A stretch of DNA of 64,000 bases from Ulota crispa (taxonomy: Eukaryota; Streptophyta; Bryopsida; Orthotrichales; Orthotrichaceae): assembly GCA_963920765.1 (NCBI GenBank), contig OY987245.1:5534727-5598726 (forward strand), written 5' to 3'. Both the position numbers and the translations under genes were made by a program. Each line of letters starts with the position of its first letter. The first letter of the stretch is position 1. The notes below the pieces were generated by a model. The model saw only the letters and a program-made list of their open reading frames with translations. It had not been told where the DNA came from and did not search any database. Below, one piece after another: positions 33,250 through 45,289 of this stretch.

Positions 33250-35071
33250 CTAATTTTCCAAAAATTCAAGTTCCTCTACATCCGTTTCAAAATGCTGGTT
33301 TTGGGCCTGTGTGGCCTCGGCATCAGAGTCACTCCGGCTGCACAGTTCTCCAGCCCCGAGCTCCTCCGATCCCGGGCCATGTTCCACCACCTGCACAAGC
33401 CAGGACGCCGGAGCAAGGAGCGAGAACAGCAGCACATCGCCCACTCGTATGCCGTTTTCTCTGTAAAATGCCGTCCACCCCGCTGTGAAGCGCGCCCCTT
33501 TTGACCACCTTGCAAAGCGTACCTCAACGATCCCTCCAGAGGGGCCTTGCAGAAAGTGAACGTCGGCAAAATACATGCCATACTTATCCATGAACCCCGC
33601 CGGCACACGCTTCATTACAACATGCACACACGAGTACGTACACACAAGTCATGGCAACAACAGAGTGACTATGCTATTAGAGTGTACAGATTTCCACCTC
33701 TTCCTTAATGCTGCTCTGAGTTGGAGAGACATTACGAGTTCCTCTGCTCCAATTATATGTACATACTTTCACCAACATATGTAATGTTCTTCTTTGAGTT
33801 TTGATCTTGGTCTCACCTGAATTGCATAACTGACATGTCACACCCTAATATGAAATCTTTGCGTTAGAGTTTAGTTCTAGATATCTTTCTGATTACAGCT
33901 GCGAAAAGAATTACTGTGCATGCACAACTGCAGAGAATTTCTATTTAGTTAGATTAGGTGCAGGTTTAGTGTGCGCTTACAAGTGCGCTGGATCTGCCTT
34001 TGTCGCGAAGGTGGGACTTCCCCATACAGACGACAAAATGGGGGCATTGAAAATTCTCCAACAGAGCCTCCACCTGATGCTTGTAGTACCACGTACCCGT
34101 CATGTAGACGACGTCGTTCCTCACATTCTTAGATGGCCTGGTGGAGCTCCTCGGTTGAACCACATCATTGAAGCTGGATGTTGGGATGTTCCGTGGTGGT
34201 GTCGGTGACAGGAAATGCTTGTTGGCAGGTGCAAATGACGCAAGGTTTTCCAAGACACGCACGCTGAAAGTGGACGTGGAGACGAGGGAGAATTGCAACC
34301 GATCGCCCACCTGATTCAACAGTTCCAGGTTTGACAAAAAAATGGCAGCTCTTAGCCACGTCTGTCTGTACTCAGGGTTCAGAGAATACAGATATTATAG
34401 TTTTAAGATTGAAACGTGAAAAAGCATAGTCTACCTTGAACCCACACTCCAGAGCGAAATCTCTCCACCCAGCTCCTGCGAAGTACACCCGGTTTTGACC
34501 GCTTGTCAGGACCCGCAGGTCCATCAACTTCGTCTGGCCACTGGGTCCTCGCAGAGTTACAGTCTTCTGGAAACGGTGTCCATTCTCCTTGACAAACGAG
34601 GCTGGGATCTCCTGCACATTGTCATGCCATCAGCCAGCAAAGACACCAAGCAGCAAGCAGGTACGCTTCAAGACTCGGCTCTGTCCCTTCCAAAATGCAC
34701 TACAAAGCTATGTGGCTGCATCTTACACTCAAACCTCTTTTAAACTATATAATTAGATTCATGTGGCGCAGTTTTTGAGTGGCAGCAAACATTCAACATC
34801 GGCAACCAGCTCAAACATTCTCACAAGCTAACATGAGACTTTTTTTGAAGAGCAAAGATGTGGCCTGTGGGGATGCAAAATGGCCGCTTCCCATGCAGTC
34901 CAAGCCTAACGCGGCGTGTGTTAGATTTCTTACGAATTGATCAAATTGCATGCTGAAGCTTCGTATTGTCTTCACAAAAGAGGGAGCTGTGGAGAGAGCG
35001 GTGGCATCAGTGTCTGTTGATGGCGGAGATGACATGACAGGGCCACCAGGCTCAGGCTGCGCCATATCCAT
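33250..35071 (-). CDS. Double B3-domain protein, array copy C
   Basis: Minus-strand exons 34817-35071, 34435-34611, 33981-34310 and 33250-33609 join in frame to 373 residues, the longest copy. B3-1 (EIPASFVKENGHRFQ, VYFAGAGWRDFALECGFK, VGDRLQFSLVSTSTFSV) keeps the family-typical VGDRL where A and B have VGYQL and VGYWL. B3-2 shows HFVVCMGKSHL, VPAGFMDKYGMYF, RENGIRVGDVLLFSLL. The C-terminal tail after the second domain is rich in Asp/Glu and ends FLEN. Copy C has the most complete protein, but its upstream region lacks the 211-bp TATA-bearing block of copy B and carries a foldback transposon in the leader, so its expression may differ from A and B. The upstream ORF is retained. Function is inferred only from the B3 fold. 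Confidence 0.85.
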
Positions 35072-35208
35072 CTGGGCTGGAGAAGGTGAGTGCAGTTTGT
35101 GCTTCGAGATGAACCTCTTGAGTTCAAGCAATTGGCGAATTCGGGAGCGTTGTGGGAAGATTTTGCCTGTGAACGTGCCATTGGCTTCAACGGAGAGGCG
35201 GACGCAGC

Positions 35209-35274
35209 TCAGCTGGGAATGTTGGACTGTACGGGATAGTGATGGCGCCGTGTGATGCAGTCTGTCAAATCCAT
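35209..35274 (-). other. Conserved upstream ORF of B3 copy C
   Basis: This 21-codon ORF with stop differs from copy B by one residue (Tyr for Cys). Length and position relative to the main ATG are the same as in A and B. Confidence 0.55.
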
Positions 35275-35397
35275 CCGGAGTGTGTGTCCGGAGATGTTGA
35301 GGTGCTGAGTGGCTTGATGTTTAACTCCATTTCTATGTTTGACTGGGGGTTCGCCGTCAGTGTTCGTAATCGTGACTAAATTTAGCAATAAATCCTA

Positions 35398-35685
35398 GGG
35401 ATAATTTGATTGATATCCCTGAAGTTTGCCATATTTGTACATTGGCCTTGATTTTTCAAAGATTGCACAAATACCTCAAGCGTTGTTCTGTTGCGCATGC
35501 CACTTTCTTATTCGTTAGTGCGCATGTCTCTTCTTTCCCATAGCAGCATGTCCACTAAGGGAGAAGGAAGTGGCCTGCACAACAGAACAAGTGCCTGAAA
35601 ATTACAGTATGAGGATTTTTGTCTAAAAAACCAAGGGCATTTGTATAAATATTGCAAATTTCAAAAGTATTTATCAAATTTTTCC
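35398..35685. mobile_element. Foldback MITE, Mutator-like (copy 5), leader of B3 copy C
   Basis: It begins GGGATAATTTGATTGATATCC and ends ATTTATCAAATTTTTCC. The flanks are TAAATCCTA (35389-35397) and TAGATTCTA (35686-35694). The uninterrupted site in copy B reads TAAATTCTA (30843-30851). This directly shows a 9-bp target duplication with one later substitution in each copy. Confidence 0.92.
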
Positions 35686-35842
35686 TAGATTCTACACATA
35701 ATTTGTCTCAATATTTTTTGTTTTGGTTGTGCTTAAATAGATTAAGCTTTTATAAGCTAAGGAGTAAGACTTTGGATCCCCACCCTTCCACTAGTGATAC
35801 ATTGGATGAGCAGCTTACTGATCATGGTTACACAAAGTACCA

Positions 35843-36090
35843 TTAACCCTTGAGCGCCCCAAGGACCAAAATATGGCCTCTCGGTTTTGAAAAAGTTCCT
35901 TGTTTGACCGTTATAATTTTTTCAATGGTACAGTGAAAGAACTTGTCCTTTTTCTTGAAGCTCCGGGCCTAAGTTCACTACCAATCGATAAGGTCAATTT
36001 ATGTGAATTTCTTTGAGGTGATAGTTTGATTGAAATGAGTTCCAAAGACTCTAGATTTAAGTGAACTTGCACTAGGCGCTCAGGGGTTAA
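35843..36090. mobile_element. TIR element, TAACCCTTGAGCGCC family (copy 1), upstream of B3 copy C
   Basis: It begins TTAACCCTTGAGCGCCCC and ends GGCGCTCAGGGGTTAA. Copies A and B read through this site (GTACCACTAAGCTTACAATC). It shares its termini with the element at 47850-48943. Confidence 0.85.
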
Positions 36091-37217
36091 ACTTAGAATC
36101 TTAGCAAGCATCCAATACGTTGGCCTAATTGGACGCTGTTACTTGTTACAGACCTAAGTCAAAGGAGGTGGAGAACCCAAAAATAGGCGATTGAATTTTT
36201 TATTAGATATATTGCAAAATCAGCCACCCAGGCTGGAGAGCTTGCAGCTTGAACTCTAGGCTTATAATGGTGACTTTACACCAATCAAGACTAAGCAGGG
36301 CTTAATGAACTATTTAATCAATGTGGGCAACTGAATAGGCAAATGACAAATCCATGATCCAAACCATGATTTATTGAGCTTCAAGTCAAATATTACTTCA
36401 TTTTAAATTAAAAATGTTGATTTTGGACAATGGGTAAGTAATTTGAATTACAAATCAACAAGCGCTTTTAGCTATAACCATTATTGATTTAAGAATGCAA
36501 ATTGCTTGCCTTGTTTGTGGAATCACCTACTACATATCAATTTGGTGACTACAAAGCAATAAATTTGCTAACACAAAGTGTACTACGTACAAAGTTGGAA
36601 GATTCTCAATTATTAAACTAAGTGAATGGGAACTTGCTACACAAATTAAAAAATGCACAAAGCTCCAACTTATTATAGAAATTCAAGGAAGCATGGAGGT
36701 CCCGATTTTCAAATTTTAAAATATTTTTTTGGGGTGTGTTTTCAAAAGCTTATTATGACAACATCTCAACTCACAATTGGAATCCAAGCTTACTATGCAC
36801 AACTCAACATGGTTTGTATTTTTATTTATTCTAGAATATCTCCTTATGAATGTAACAATAATTGTTAATGGGTTGAAGACATCTTACATCACCAGAAGAA
36901 ATAACATGTAATAAACTACTATAAAACAATGATGAAACTATTGTGAAATGACTCAATATAGTCGTGCAAATGTTTTGTAGTTGTGACTGAGATGTTTATT
37001 GCATATCTTTCTTCTATGTGCATATAGAAATTAACCCCTTGTTTAATGTCATGGATGCAAGTGAGGCCCACTACCTCTTAACCTTTTTGGACAAATTTTA
37101 GAAACTCTTTACTATGTTTTGATTGTTATATTTGATTTTGGTCATGCATTCTTGTCTTATTTGAAAATATTTCAAAAAAATTGAGAGTGATTTCTATGTT
37201 TGATAAAAAAGTGAAAC

Positions 37218-40200
37218 ATGGTTTAAATACATTATTTAGAGAATGTATACCAATTATTTTCTAATGGCATTGATAAAATCATTAGTGGGTTATTGAAATA
37301 AGTAGGTTCAAGTCAAACCTTGCAACTTAATCATGATTCCAATACAAGGTGATCACGCTTGTGCCCTAATGTATGGATGTACTGAAAAAAAAAAATTTTG
37401 TACTGTTTGAGTTAATTACAAAAAATCATTTACTAGATTGTTGTTGGTCATGTAATTCCATCATGGCCAATTTTGGTGCCTTTTTAGACAAATCAAGGTT
37501 TGGTAGGGGACAAAAAGATCCATTCCTCACTCAAACCCCTCCCATACAATCAATACTTCATCAAATCTAAAACTAATAATTACATGATTTGAAAGCTCAA
37601 AAAAAAAATGTAATACATTACAATTTAACAAGAATCAAATTAGGAGAAGTGTTAGTAAAAGCAATAAATTGTAATTTAAATGCTCTTAAAACTATTACAA
37701 GTGTGCCATCAATCTATCACCAATATGCTCTCAATTTGTTCTCAATCTACAAGAGTCTCACTTGAGTTGAGGCAATTTCTAGCTTTAAAAGGTGGTTACA
37801 ACCTTAAAAGATGTTGATGGAAGAATGATAAATGATGAATATAACATTTTTGATAGTGCAAAATTACATTTGACATAGGTTAAAGGTATGAATTTGAAAT
37901 AGTTTATTTTTCGAAATTTAATGCATATTGTCCCCCTATCTAAACTTTCAAAATATGTCATTGGTTTTCAATTTGATAAAGAGTTGATTGCGTGGTTTGG
38001 GTGGAGAATGGAGCTTTTTGCCCCCCTCCCCTACTCTACAACAAATGAGACTTGGAAGTTGTTTTTTTTACATTAACTCCTAAACATCCAAGGGGACAAA
38101 AATCATCCCTTGCCTAGAAAATACTGTGCAAGATGGGATGAAAGTATTTTTCATCCAATAGTTTTTTAGAAGTGGTTATGGAGATGTACTCCATCATGGA
38201 ATGCCAAAAATATCCTCATTGAATGCCCCCATAATTTTAAAATTTCCAATTTGTTAGAAGATTCACAAGCATGGTGTTAGGTTTCATGCTACCCTTCTTG
38301 CAATATTTGTCAAGACAACATGCATTATTGACTTTTGTAACGCTTAGGGACAATACTATATTATGTGGGTACATGCCACACTAGTGTATAGCATTACAAA
38401 TGTAGCAGGGCAATCATAGGACTAGCCATTTGTTCGAGGGTTAAATACTAGATGCAACGTGTTATTGCTAGTGATGGGCATGTTTGCCACTCATTGATCC
38501 ATGACAAAACCATAGCATGCCAAATGCAATATGTACTTTATGTCAGAAGGTAGACATACCTTTCTCCAACCAGTCTCCAAAGCTGACCCCTATGTTTGAG
38601 GTGTTCACCACTCATTGTGAATCCAAAGTGAAGCAGTGAACACTACTTGCACAAGCAAATCTTGCCACATGTCATCTTGTTTGGGAGGGTTAGGATTGGA
38701 ATTGTCAAATGCCGTTATAGGAACACATCCAAGCTCTACAGTTACTCTTAAATTCCTTTGAGTTATAACTTTGCCCTTTAATATGAAACATTCTACAACA
38801 CTTTTTTCCACAAAAATGAGGCGCATGATAGCTAGTTGAAAGGCTAAGGCTTTGATTCCCACATGGCCCTTGTAAGAAGCGGTTTTATATCCTAATATTT
38901 TGCACTGTAGAGAGAAAGAGGGCTTTAAAAAGGGTTTGCACGAAAAAGCAGGGCTTTAAGATTTTTGAACAGTTTATGGACAGGGCGTTCCCACATGGGG
39001 TCCTGCGTTATATACGCGTTCCCCTTTTATCTGCCAACGAGGCAAGTTTTATAATAGGAAAGAGTGGTGTTCACACATCACTTCGTTGTTTCTTAAAACT
39101 AATTGTCCATACAGACTGACTTGTCTCTTGTGCAGACTGACTTCTGCGAAAAGTTTGGCGATTGCTAAACCGTTGTTATGTAATGGACCTCCCCATCTGG
39201 CAATACAAAAGATCGCACTTACAGCCCCACAAAAATCTGAAATGTACCAAATCGAGAAGATTTTTTGCTACTAATATTTTGCATGTAATTCCGCAATTTG
39301 CAAAGACTTATCTTCTAAATTCCCTAACTACCGCTGTTTATCAGCTCAAACCGAGGCTGCCACATAGGATTCGGCCCTGTTACCCCTGCCTGGTGGGAAC
39401 ACGCATGCTTCTGACCACCTCAAGAACCGGTGTTTGCCGCCCCTAAGTACAAGTGCGAATGGGGCATAATCCTACGGATTTTTTTTCTGAATTTTCCCAG
39501 ACCTCGCAGTACCCCAAACCCTTAAACGCTAAGATATAGGTATACCTACCTTAATCCATTAAAGTTTTATTCGAGTAGGTATACCTACCTTAATCCATTA
39601 AAGTTTTATTCGAGTTGCAACACAAGCTACCAATATTTTGGCATACCCCCGCATAGATAGTAAAAGACAAGAATCTGGTTATACACAAGCTCTAGTTTCA
39701 TGCACTATAACCCTTCATGAATACTGCAAGTTACCTGCTACCTCCTTGGTTTGTAAACCCTCTCTAGATATATGGCTGTAGATTAAGTTGCCTGCGTCCT
39801 TGATTCTAAACAGTAATTGACTCATTGTAATGCAATTGGGTCGGTTACGTAGCACATGCATACCCAACAAGTCCATCTACGTATGAGCAATTGCACACAC
39901 TGCTCCACATCACATTCAAAATTCAAAACTCTATTACTATTGGACATGGCTAAATCTGAGGATCAGGCTTGAAGTCAGTGACATAGAAATACTTTCTCAT
40001 TCACTAAACAAGCACCTCATTGTTGGAATTCAAAAACAACGGAATTCAAAAACAATGGAATTCAAGAAGAAAGTAACTATGCTATGGTAGGATTTGCTCC
40101 TGAAACACTAGTTTGCTTTTTGAGTAATATACCTATTCAAACTTCTTCAAGGTAGCTTGTCTGGATGCAAACCCCTAAGAGTCCCAATTAACCAAATTTG

Positions 40201-40457
40201 GTCCAGAACTTGCTTTGCATCTCTTCCTAGAGGTGAAGACAACAGATCACAAATGTTTGTTTAGAGTTACATGGCTGTCCTTTTACAGGTTAAGCCTTAA
40301 GAGAGAGCCTGGGTCCACAGACAATTTTAATACAACATTGAGTTCATTATATTGAATAAGATCTCTGTTTGTCCAGCTCTTATACAAAAGTAAATGAGGC
40401 ACTCTTCTTTGCAATTGTGTTTCTACGACACTCCTTGGTACTGGTATTGCGAGGGGG
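37218..40457. other. Intergenic region, no gene seen
   Basis: Beyond the edge of the B3 array there is AT-rich sequence with only short, unsupported reading frames. A 39-bp tandem duplication is at 39537-39615. Part of the right end may be the 3' untranslated region of the minus-strand phosphoesterase gene. Confidence 0.5.
39537..39615. repeat. 39-bp unit, two tandem copies, with a palindromic core
   Basis: The unit TAGGTATACCTACCTTAATC and onward to TTTATTCGAG is repeated twice with no visible change. Its start contains the palindrome AGGTATACCT. Confidence 0.92.
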
Positions 40458-43400
40458 TTAAGAAGCAACTACAGGTCGGTAAAGCTTGGCTACCCACGGT
40501 GCAAGCTCCACGTTGTCCGGGTCTCTTTGGTTCAGCCGATAATAAGTGGACCAGTGACAGTCCAGTGGACCTTCCACTAACCCACCCTTGTCTGAATCAT
40601 ACACACACAATGGCAACCAGTCTGTTCCTCCGTTGATGCGCCTCTCTCGTTCTTTGGGGTAGGCCAGAGGCGACTGGATGTATCTGAAAACCCAATTCCC
40701 ACAGCATTTCTATGCGTCAGTCACATAAAACTTCAAAGGCCGAATAGTGCTTTCATAAGCTATAACAACACACACAAGAAAGATAAAAATTACTTTCTGT
40801 AAGTATCCAAAATGATTTCAATGTAAAACTTTGAAGCTGATGTGACCAAGAGGATTAGAACCTATACTGCTAGCCCTTACAACCCAACAAAGAATATGAC
40901 GTAGAAGACATGAAATCAATGAGATTCAAGTGCACAAACTTCTTCTCAAAATTAAAAACGCAGTTATGAGTTTTGAAGTCTAAAACTCTAACTAGTATGA
41001 TCTTCTTAATAAACGTTCAACAAATAGCAGAAATTTTGAAAGCAGGGCAAACACAACACAAGCTTGAGAATTCTACGGTTGCGTTCTGCAAATTAGGTTT
41101 TTTTTTTCTTGGAACAATCAGATGTTGGTTGTAAGTTCAAAATTGCATTTGTGTGTTTGGCGTTATATCTGGTAATAGCAATCTAGACAACCTTTATCAA
41201 AATGACTTGTAGGTTAATACTTACGTATTGCTGCTTTGTACCAAAGCTCGAGATAACTACTCAAAATGTTTCGCAATAAGTGGTCCATTAGAGCCTCGTG
41301 TATTTTTATTCCAATTTCATTGATCATATTGTACGACTACATTATTCAAAAGGGTTCAAATTTCATAACACCACAAACAATGATGCACGTTGTATGCATC
41401 ATTGCCAACCTGCTTAAAAATTGGGCTCAATATACCTCCATACAACCTACTCAAAACTACTGAAAAAACACAAGTTTCCAATGGGCCACTTATTGCTAAA
41501 CGGAGGGAAACATTTCATAACCATGCCCTTTGATTGCCATTATCTAGTCCATTGACATTGATGCAAGCCATTATGGTATCCAGGGCCATGAAGAATACAG
41601 AACCGAGAGAGATACCTCACACCGTCTAAGATAGCATCCCAGCAGAAGTGAGTATGGCCAAACACGTGGCACGCAGTTGGACTGCCATGGCGTCCATGTA
41701 TAACACGCAACCTTGCCTCCAACCAATCGGAGCCAACGATTTTGGGCAGGTTGGGGTAAAACAACATGCGCTTCTCTGGGCATAACTCAAACCTGCCATG
41801 CCGAAAAACTTTTAATCACTAAAATAGTCTTGTTGAAAGGACCCCAAAACTTAGTAGAAAGTCCACTTTGGACAGTTGCAGTGACGTCCAAAAGTACAGG
41901 ACATGATTTCTTCTTTCTATTTTCATATTTTATTACCTTCTTTAAACCTTGTTGGACGATGTGAAACAGGCACTGTTGGTAATTTGGTCACTTAGGGATT
42001 AGTAAATGATTCGGTTTTCGTTATTCTGCACATATCCACCTTATTGTCTTTACAAGCTAATACATAAAAGTAGTCAACATAATAAAATTCTATTGAAAGG
42101 TAGAAAGTTTGAAACCCATATTAAGTTTAACAAGATGTAGAAGCAACGAGAGATATCAGAGGCATACCTGGGCAAAAAATGAGAGAAAGTAATAATCTGA
42201 CACTCATTCCCCTCCTTGGCAACTGCAGTTTGAAACTCCTCCAGATTGAGCCCGTCAAAATAGCATGCAAGGCTACCATCAACCCTGTTGTCAAGAGGAA
42301 GTGGCCACTTGCATAACCGGAAATCAGAAGCAGCCTGCAAACAAATAGAGCATTAATCCTCATCACACACTTGAAGGGATCCAAAACTATCCTAAAGCAA
42401 GAAAAAAAAAAAAAATAGAAAGAAAAGAAGCAGCAAAAAGTTGCTTGAAAAAGTCGTTCTAGCAACAGCAAACTTTCAGATTTGTAACAAGCTTATTAGA
42501 GTTAGTGAAATTACGTTCTCTGGCGAGCGGATGTTGTAACCTTCGATGTCTCTCTCTTTATCAAAACTCTGCACATACAAAAATAAAAATAAAAAAACTT
42601 AGAAATGAGTTAAAAGATAGAACGAGGGTGCAAGACAGCTCAATGCAATAGCTGAATTCAGCAAAACCAGACCCTTGTTATGTGTTATACACATGCAAAT
42701 GACCAGTCACATAAGATTTTGCAATGGTTTCTTAGAGCGTGGATACTATAAAAATCTGAATGTTTTGGAGACTTCGAAAAACGATGGAATTGGCTTCTAA
42801 GTACAAAAAAGACATTTGGGATTATGAGGAAAAAGCTGCGACCGTTCTCAATTTGATTTCACATAAGTCTCTAGTTGTTTTGAGACCACACCATTGGCCT
42901 TCACCATACACTTCATTCAGTATGTACTTCACTAGACAAGCTTAGTTCTTCTAGATGGAAACTGTCGATTGTTGGCATGTACAAGGTATTGTGCCAAAAT
43001 TGTAATAAAATCAAAGATGTCGACAAAACGTTAAGAGCAAAGTATGGTTTGATAAAGTAGAGAGGAGCATATGCATTGCCTGGTGATACCATGAAAGAAT
43101 TGGGTAGATCCAGACTCCGTTCAACTTCTTCGGTGATGTGCATACACCAAGTGACTTGCAGGTATCATCCAACATCCTCAATTTCGTTACAGAGTCCAGC
43201 TGACATCCAACAACAACGAGAACCGATTTCAAAACCAAATCAACAACAAACAAAAAAAGGCAAGCAAAACTTACTTATAAACAGGGGTTTCAACAAAAAT
43301 TCACTATTTCAAATTATCTTACACATCACCCTTAAGAAAAGTTTCTTAGCGATCCTAGATAGGACTATCACTTTATTGTCACAACAATCATACAAAGCCT

Positions 43401-44319
43401 TCCTTGTGATAACTACACTTGATTGTGACATCTACCCAAAAGCAATTAGAACTTTTTGCGTAAATATAGATGATCTGAACATCAAAACCCAGGGATGATT
43501 TCAAGGTCACGTAGACTATTCTTTCATGAGAATTCTCACAGGAAATTTTAACTCTTTCCTATTTGTCACATATTCAAATCATATTGCAGTTGTTTTTTTT
43601 GATTGAGATCACAAGGAGTGAAAGTAAAGAGGTCTGAGTGAAAATCATGAAAGGGATTTTTGAGATTGTTCGTTTTATGAAAGGCCTAGTACGAGCACCA
43701 GGGCTTTCTTTTTCATTTTTTAAGAAGTGCAAAAGTGGCGATTTAAAATGTTATAGTGGTGCTCCAATTTCAACATTCATCCACATATTGGATAGAAAGT
43801 ATCACATTAGTACATATTACATGTCTATAATTTGGTTTTCATCCACAATTTGGTAATTTCATCCAGTTTTTTTTAATTTGAAACCTTTTTAGCGATTTCA
43901 TCGAAGTTTTTTGGATTTTTTTGACATTTTTTAGCCAGACTTTTTTTTTGGGTGCAATCTGGCACCAGAAAGTCAAAAAAAGTATCCCTGACGAGCACAT
44001 ACAACAAACCGAAAGAGGAGAAGTGACTACTTACGTGGTTACCTTCGGAGTCCTTGCACCACAAGTCATGGTTGCCAGCAACAAAGAAAACATACTGGAA
44101 TTTCTGTTTCAAGATGCGCATGGTCGTAGTAAAGGTGTCCAAAGAATTGGCGACATCGCCAGCGACAATGAGCGTGTGAGGAAGATAAAGGCTGGACGAC
44201 AGGCTCTTCACCCACTCCAGATTCACCTCGTAGTCCGTGTGCAGGTCCGAGATGGCATAAACCCTCATCGTGGACGCACTCAACGGAGGTTGCAAGTCTT
44301 GTTTGGGAATCAACGGCAT
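40458..44319 (-). CDS. Calcineurin-like metallophosphoesterase
   Basis: This is a two-metal phosphoesterase of a widespread plant family without an agreed substrate. Minus-strand exons 44035-44319, 43080-43199, 42515-42568, 42168-42334, 41616-41792 and 40458-40683 join in frame to 342 residues. Metal-ligand motifs are all present in order: ISDLHTD, VAGDVAN, VAGNHDLW, ITFSHFLPR and VFGHTHFCWD. Plant-family segments such as LFYPNLPKIVGSDWLEARLR, SPLAYPKERERR and LAPWVAKLY also fit, and the length is typical. Intron 2 begins GC, not GT (CAG|GCAATG at 43079); no GT donor gives the conserved WYHQ-SFD join. The ATG at 44319 is the first in frame; a second lies just before RVYAISDL. The N-terminus is short and basic, so plastid targeting cannot be judged. 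A foldback transposon lies about 250 bp upstream. Confidence 0.92.
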
Positions 44320-44508
44320 CAGCCCCTTCCCCTTCCGCCTCCTCCCACACCGCACCACCACCACTGCACGCCCCTGACCCTTGCTCCAAGACGGGTCAAA
44401 TTCAAAGGTTGGCCAGCTTTGGGGAAGACGCCAGGGTTTCCTACTACAAAACAAGACAAAATTTTCAGAGTAACTCGAATATGGAGAATAAAACTACCCA
44501 TTTCGAGG

Positions 44509-44948
44509 TTAATTATAAAACATCAAAAGCCGTGGTATTATATGAACCTCCACAAATACAATTCTCTTGAGGAGAATTTCATGGATACCCCTGAAGTTTG
44601 CAATAATTTCATAGATACCCCTGCTTTTTCAAAAATATCACAAATACCTTTGGATCATCCAAAATTTTCAAGCGTTTCTTTTGTTGTGCTATGCCACTTC
44701 CCTTCTCCCTTTGTGTGCACACTACTTCTTTCTTATTATGCATGCGCACAAAGGAAGCAGGGAAGTGGCATGCACAACAAAACAAACGCCTAAGTTTTTG
44801 GGTTCAAGGGTATTTGTGTAATTTCTGAAAAAGCAGGGGTATCTATGAAAACACTGCAAACTTCAGGGGTATCCATGAAATTTTCCCTTAATTATAAAAC
44901 ATTAAAAGCTGTGGTATTATATGAACCTCAACAAATACAGTTCCCCTA
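44509..44948. repeat. 60-bp direct repeats flanking a foldback element
   Basis: 44509-44568 and 44888-44948 both read from TTAATTATAAAACAT.AAAAG through ATATGAACCTC.ACAAATACA to a C/T-rich end, with a few substitutions. They bracket the MITE at 44571-44887, and are much longer than its usual 9-bp duplication. Confidence 0.88.
44571..44887. mobile_element. Foldback MITE, Mutator-like (copy 6), upstream of the phosphoesterase gene
   Basis: It begins GGAGAATTTCATGGATACCC and ends GGGGTATCCATGAAATTTTCCC. The centre has a strong inverted repeat (CCACTTCCCTTCTCCCTTTG against AAAGGAAGCAGGGAAGTGG). It lies within likely promoter sequence of the phosphoesterase gene. Confidence 0.9.
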
Positions 44949-45289
44949 TAGCATAGATGATTAAAACAGGAACGTATAGTGCATGACACTTATAACCAAC
45001 AACTATTGGCCAAACAAGAAATACTAAAGCACAACACATATACTCATTGACTCAAAAGTAAATCCACCACCAAGGAAGAAAAACCCTAAGCTTCATCTTT
45101 GTGGACTTGAATTTTTGATAATTTTTTTTTGACAAAGCCTTAGGCTAACCACTTGAATTGGGAGTTGTTGGTTAAAAGTGTTATGCACCATATGTAAATT
45201 ATTTATGGGCAGAGCGATAACAGAGTTAATCTCTCGTAGATGGTGAAAATATTCCGACAGAGCTCCCAACTCATTAGAAATTCTGGTAA

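Larger units (their letters stand above)
22646..37217 (-). repeat. Tandem array of a 5-6 kb B3-gene unit
   Basis: Three copies of one unit (3' flank, gene, promoter, spacer) lie head to tail on the minus strand. The genes are A 24019-25781, B 27901-30525 and C 33250-35071. The spacers 26440-27840, 31190-33250 and 36100-37217 align with one another (for example CTAATCAAGG.TAAGCAAGGC and GGTCATGCATTCTTG blocks). Homology upstream of C fades near 37217, which marks the outer edge of the array. Confidence 0.9.

Noticed and set aside
39162-39446. Plus-strand 94-codon frame in the intergenic region
   Set aside because: No homology recognised, start is weak and the surroundings show no promoter or splice logic.
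44320-44454. N-terminal extension of the metallophosphoesterase to 44454
   Set aside because: The open frame continues but its first candidate codon is TTG, not ATG; plant nuclear genes rarely start that way.
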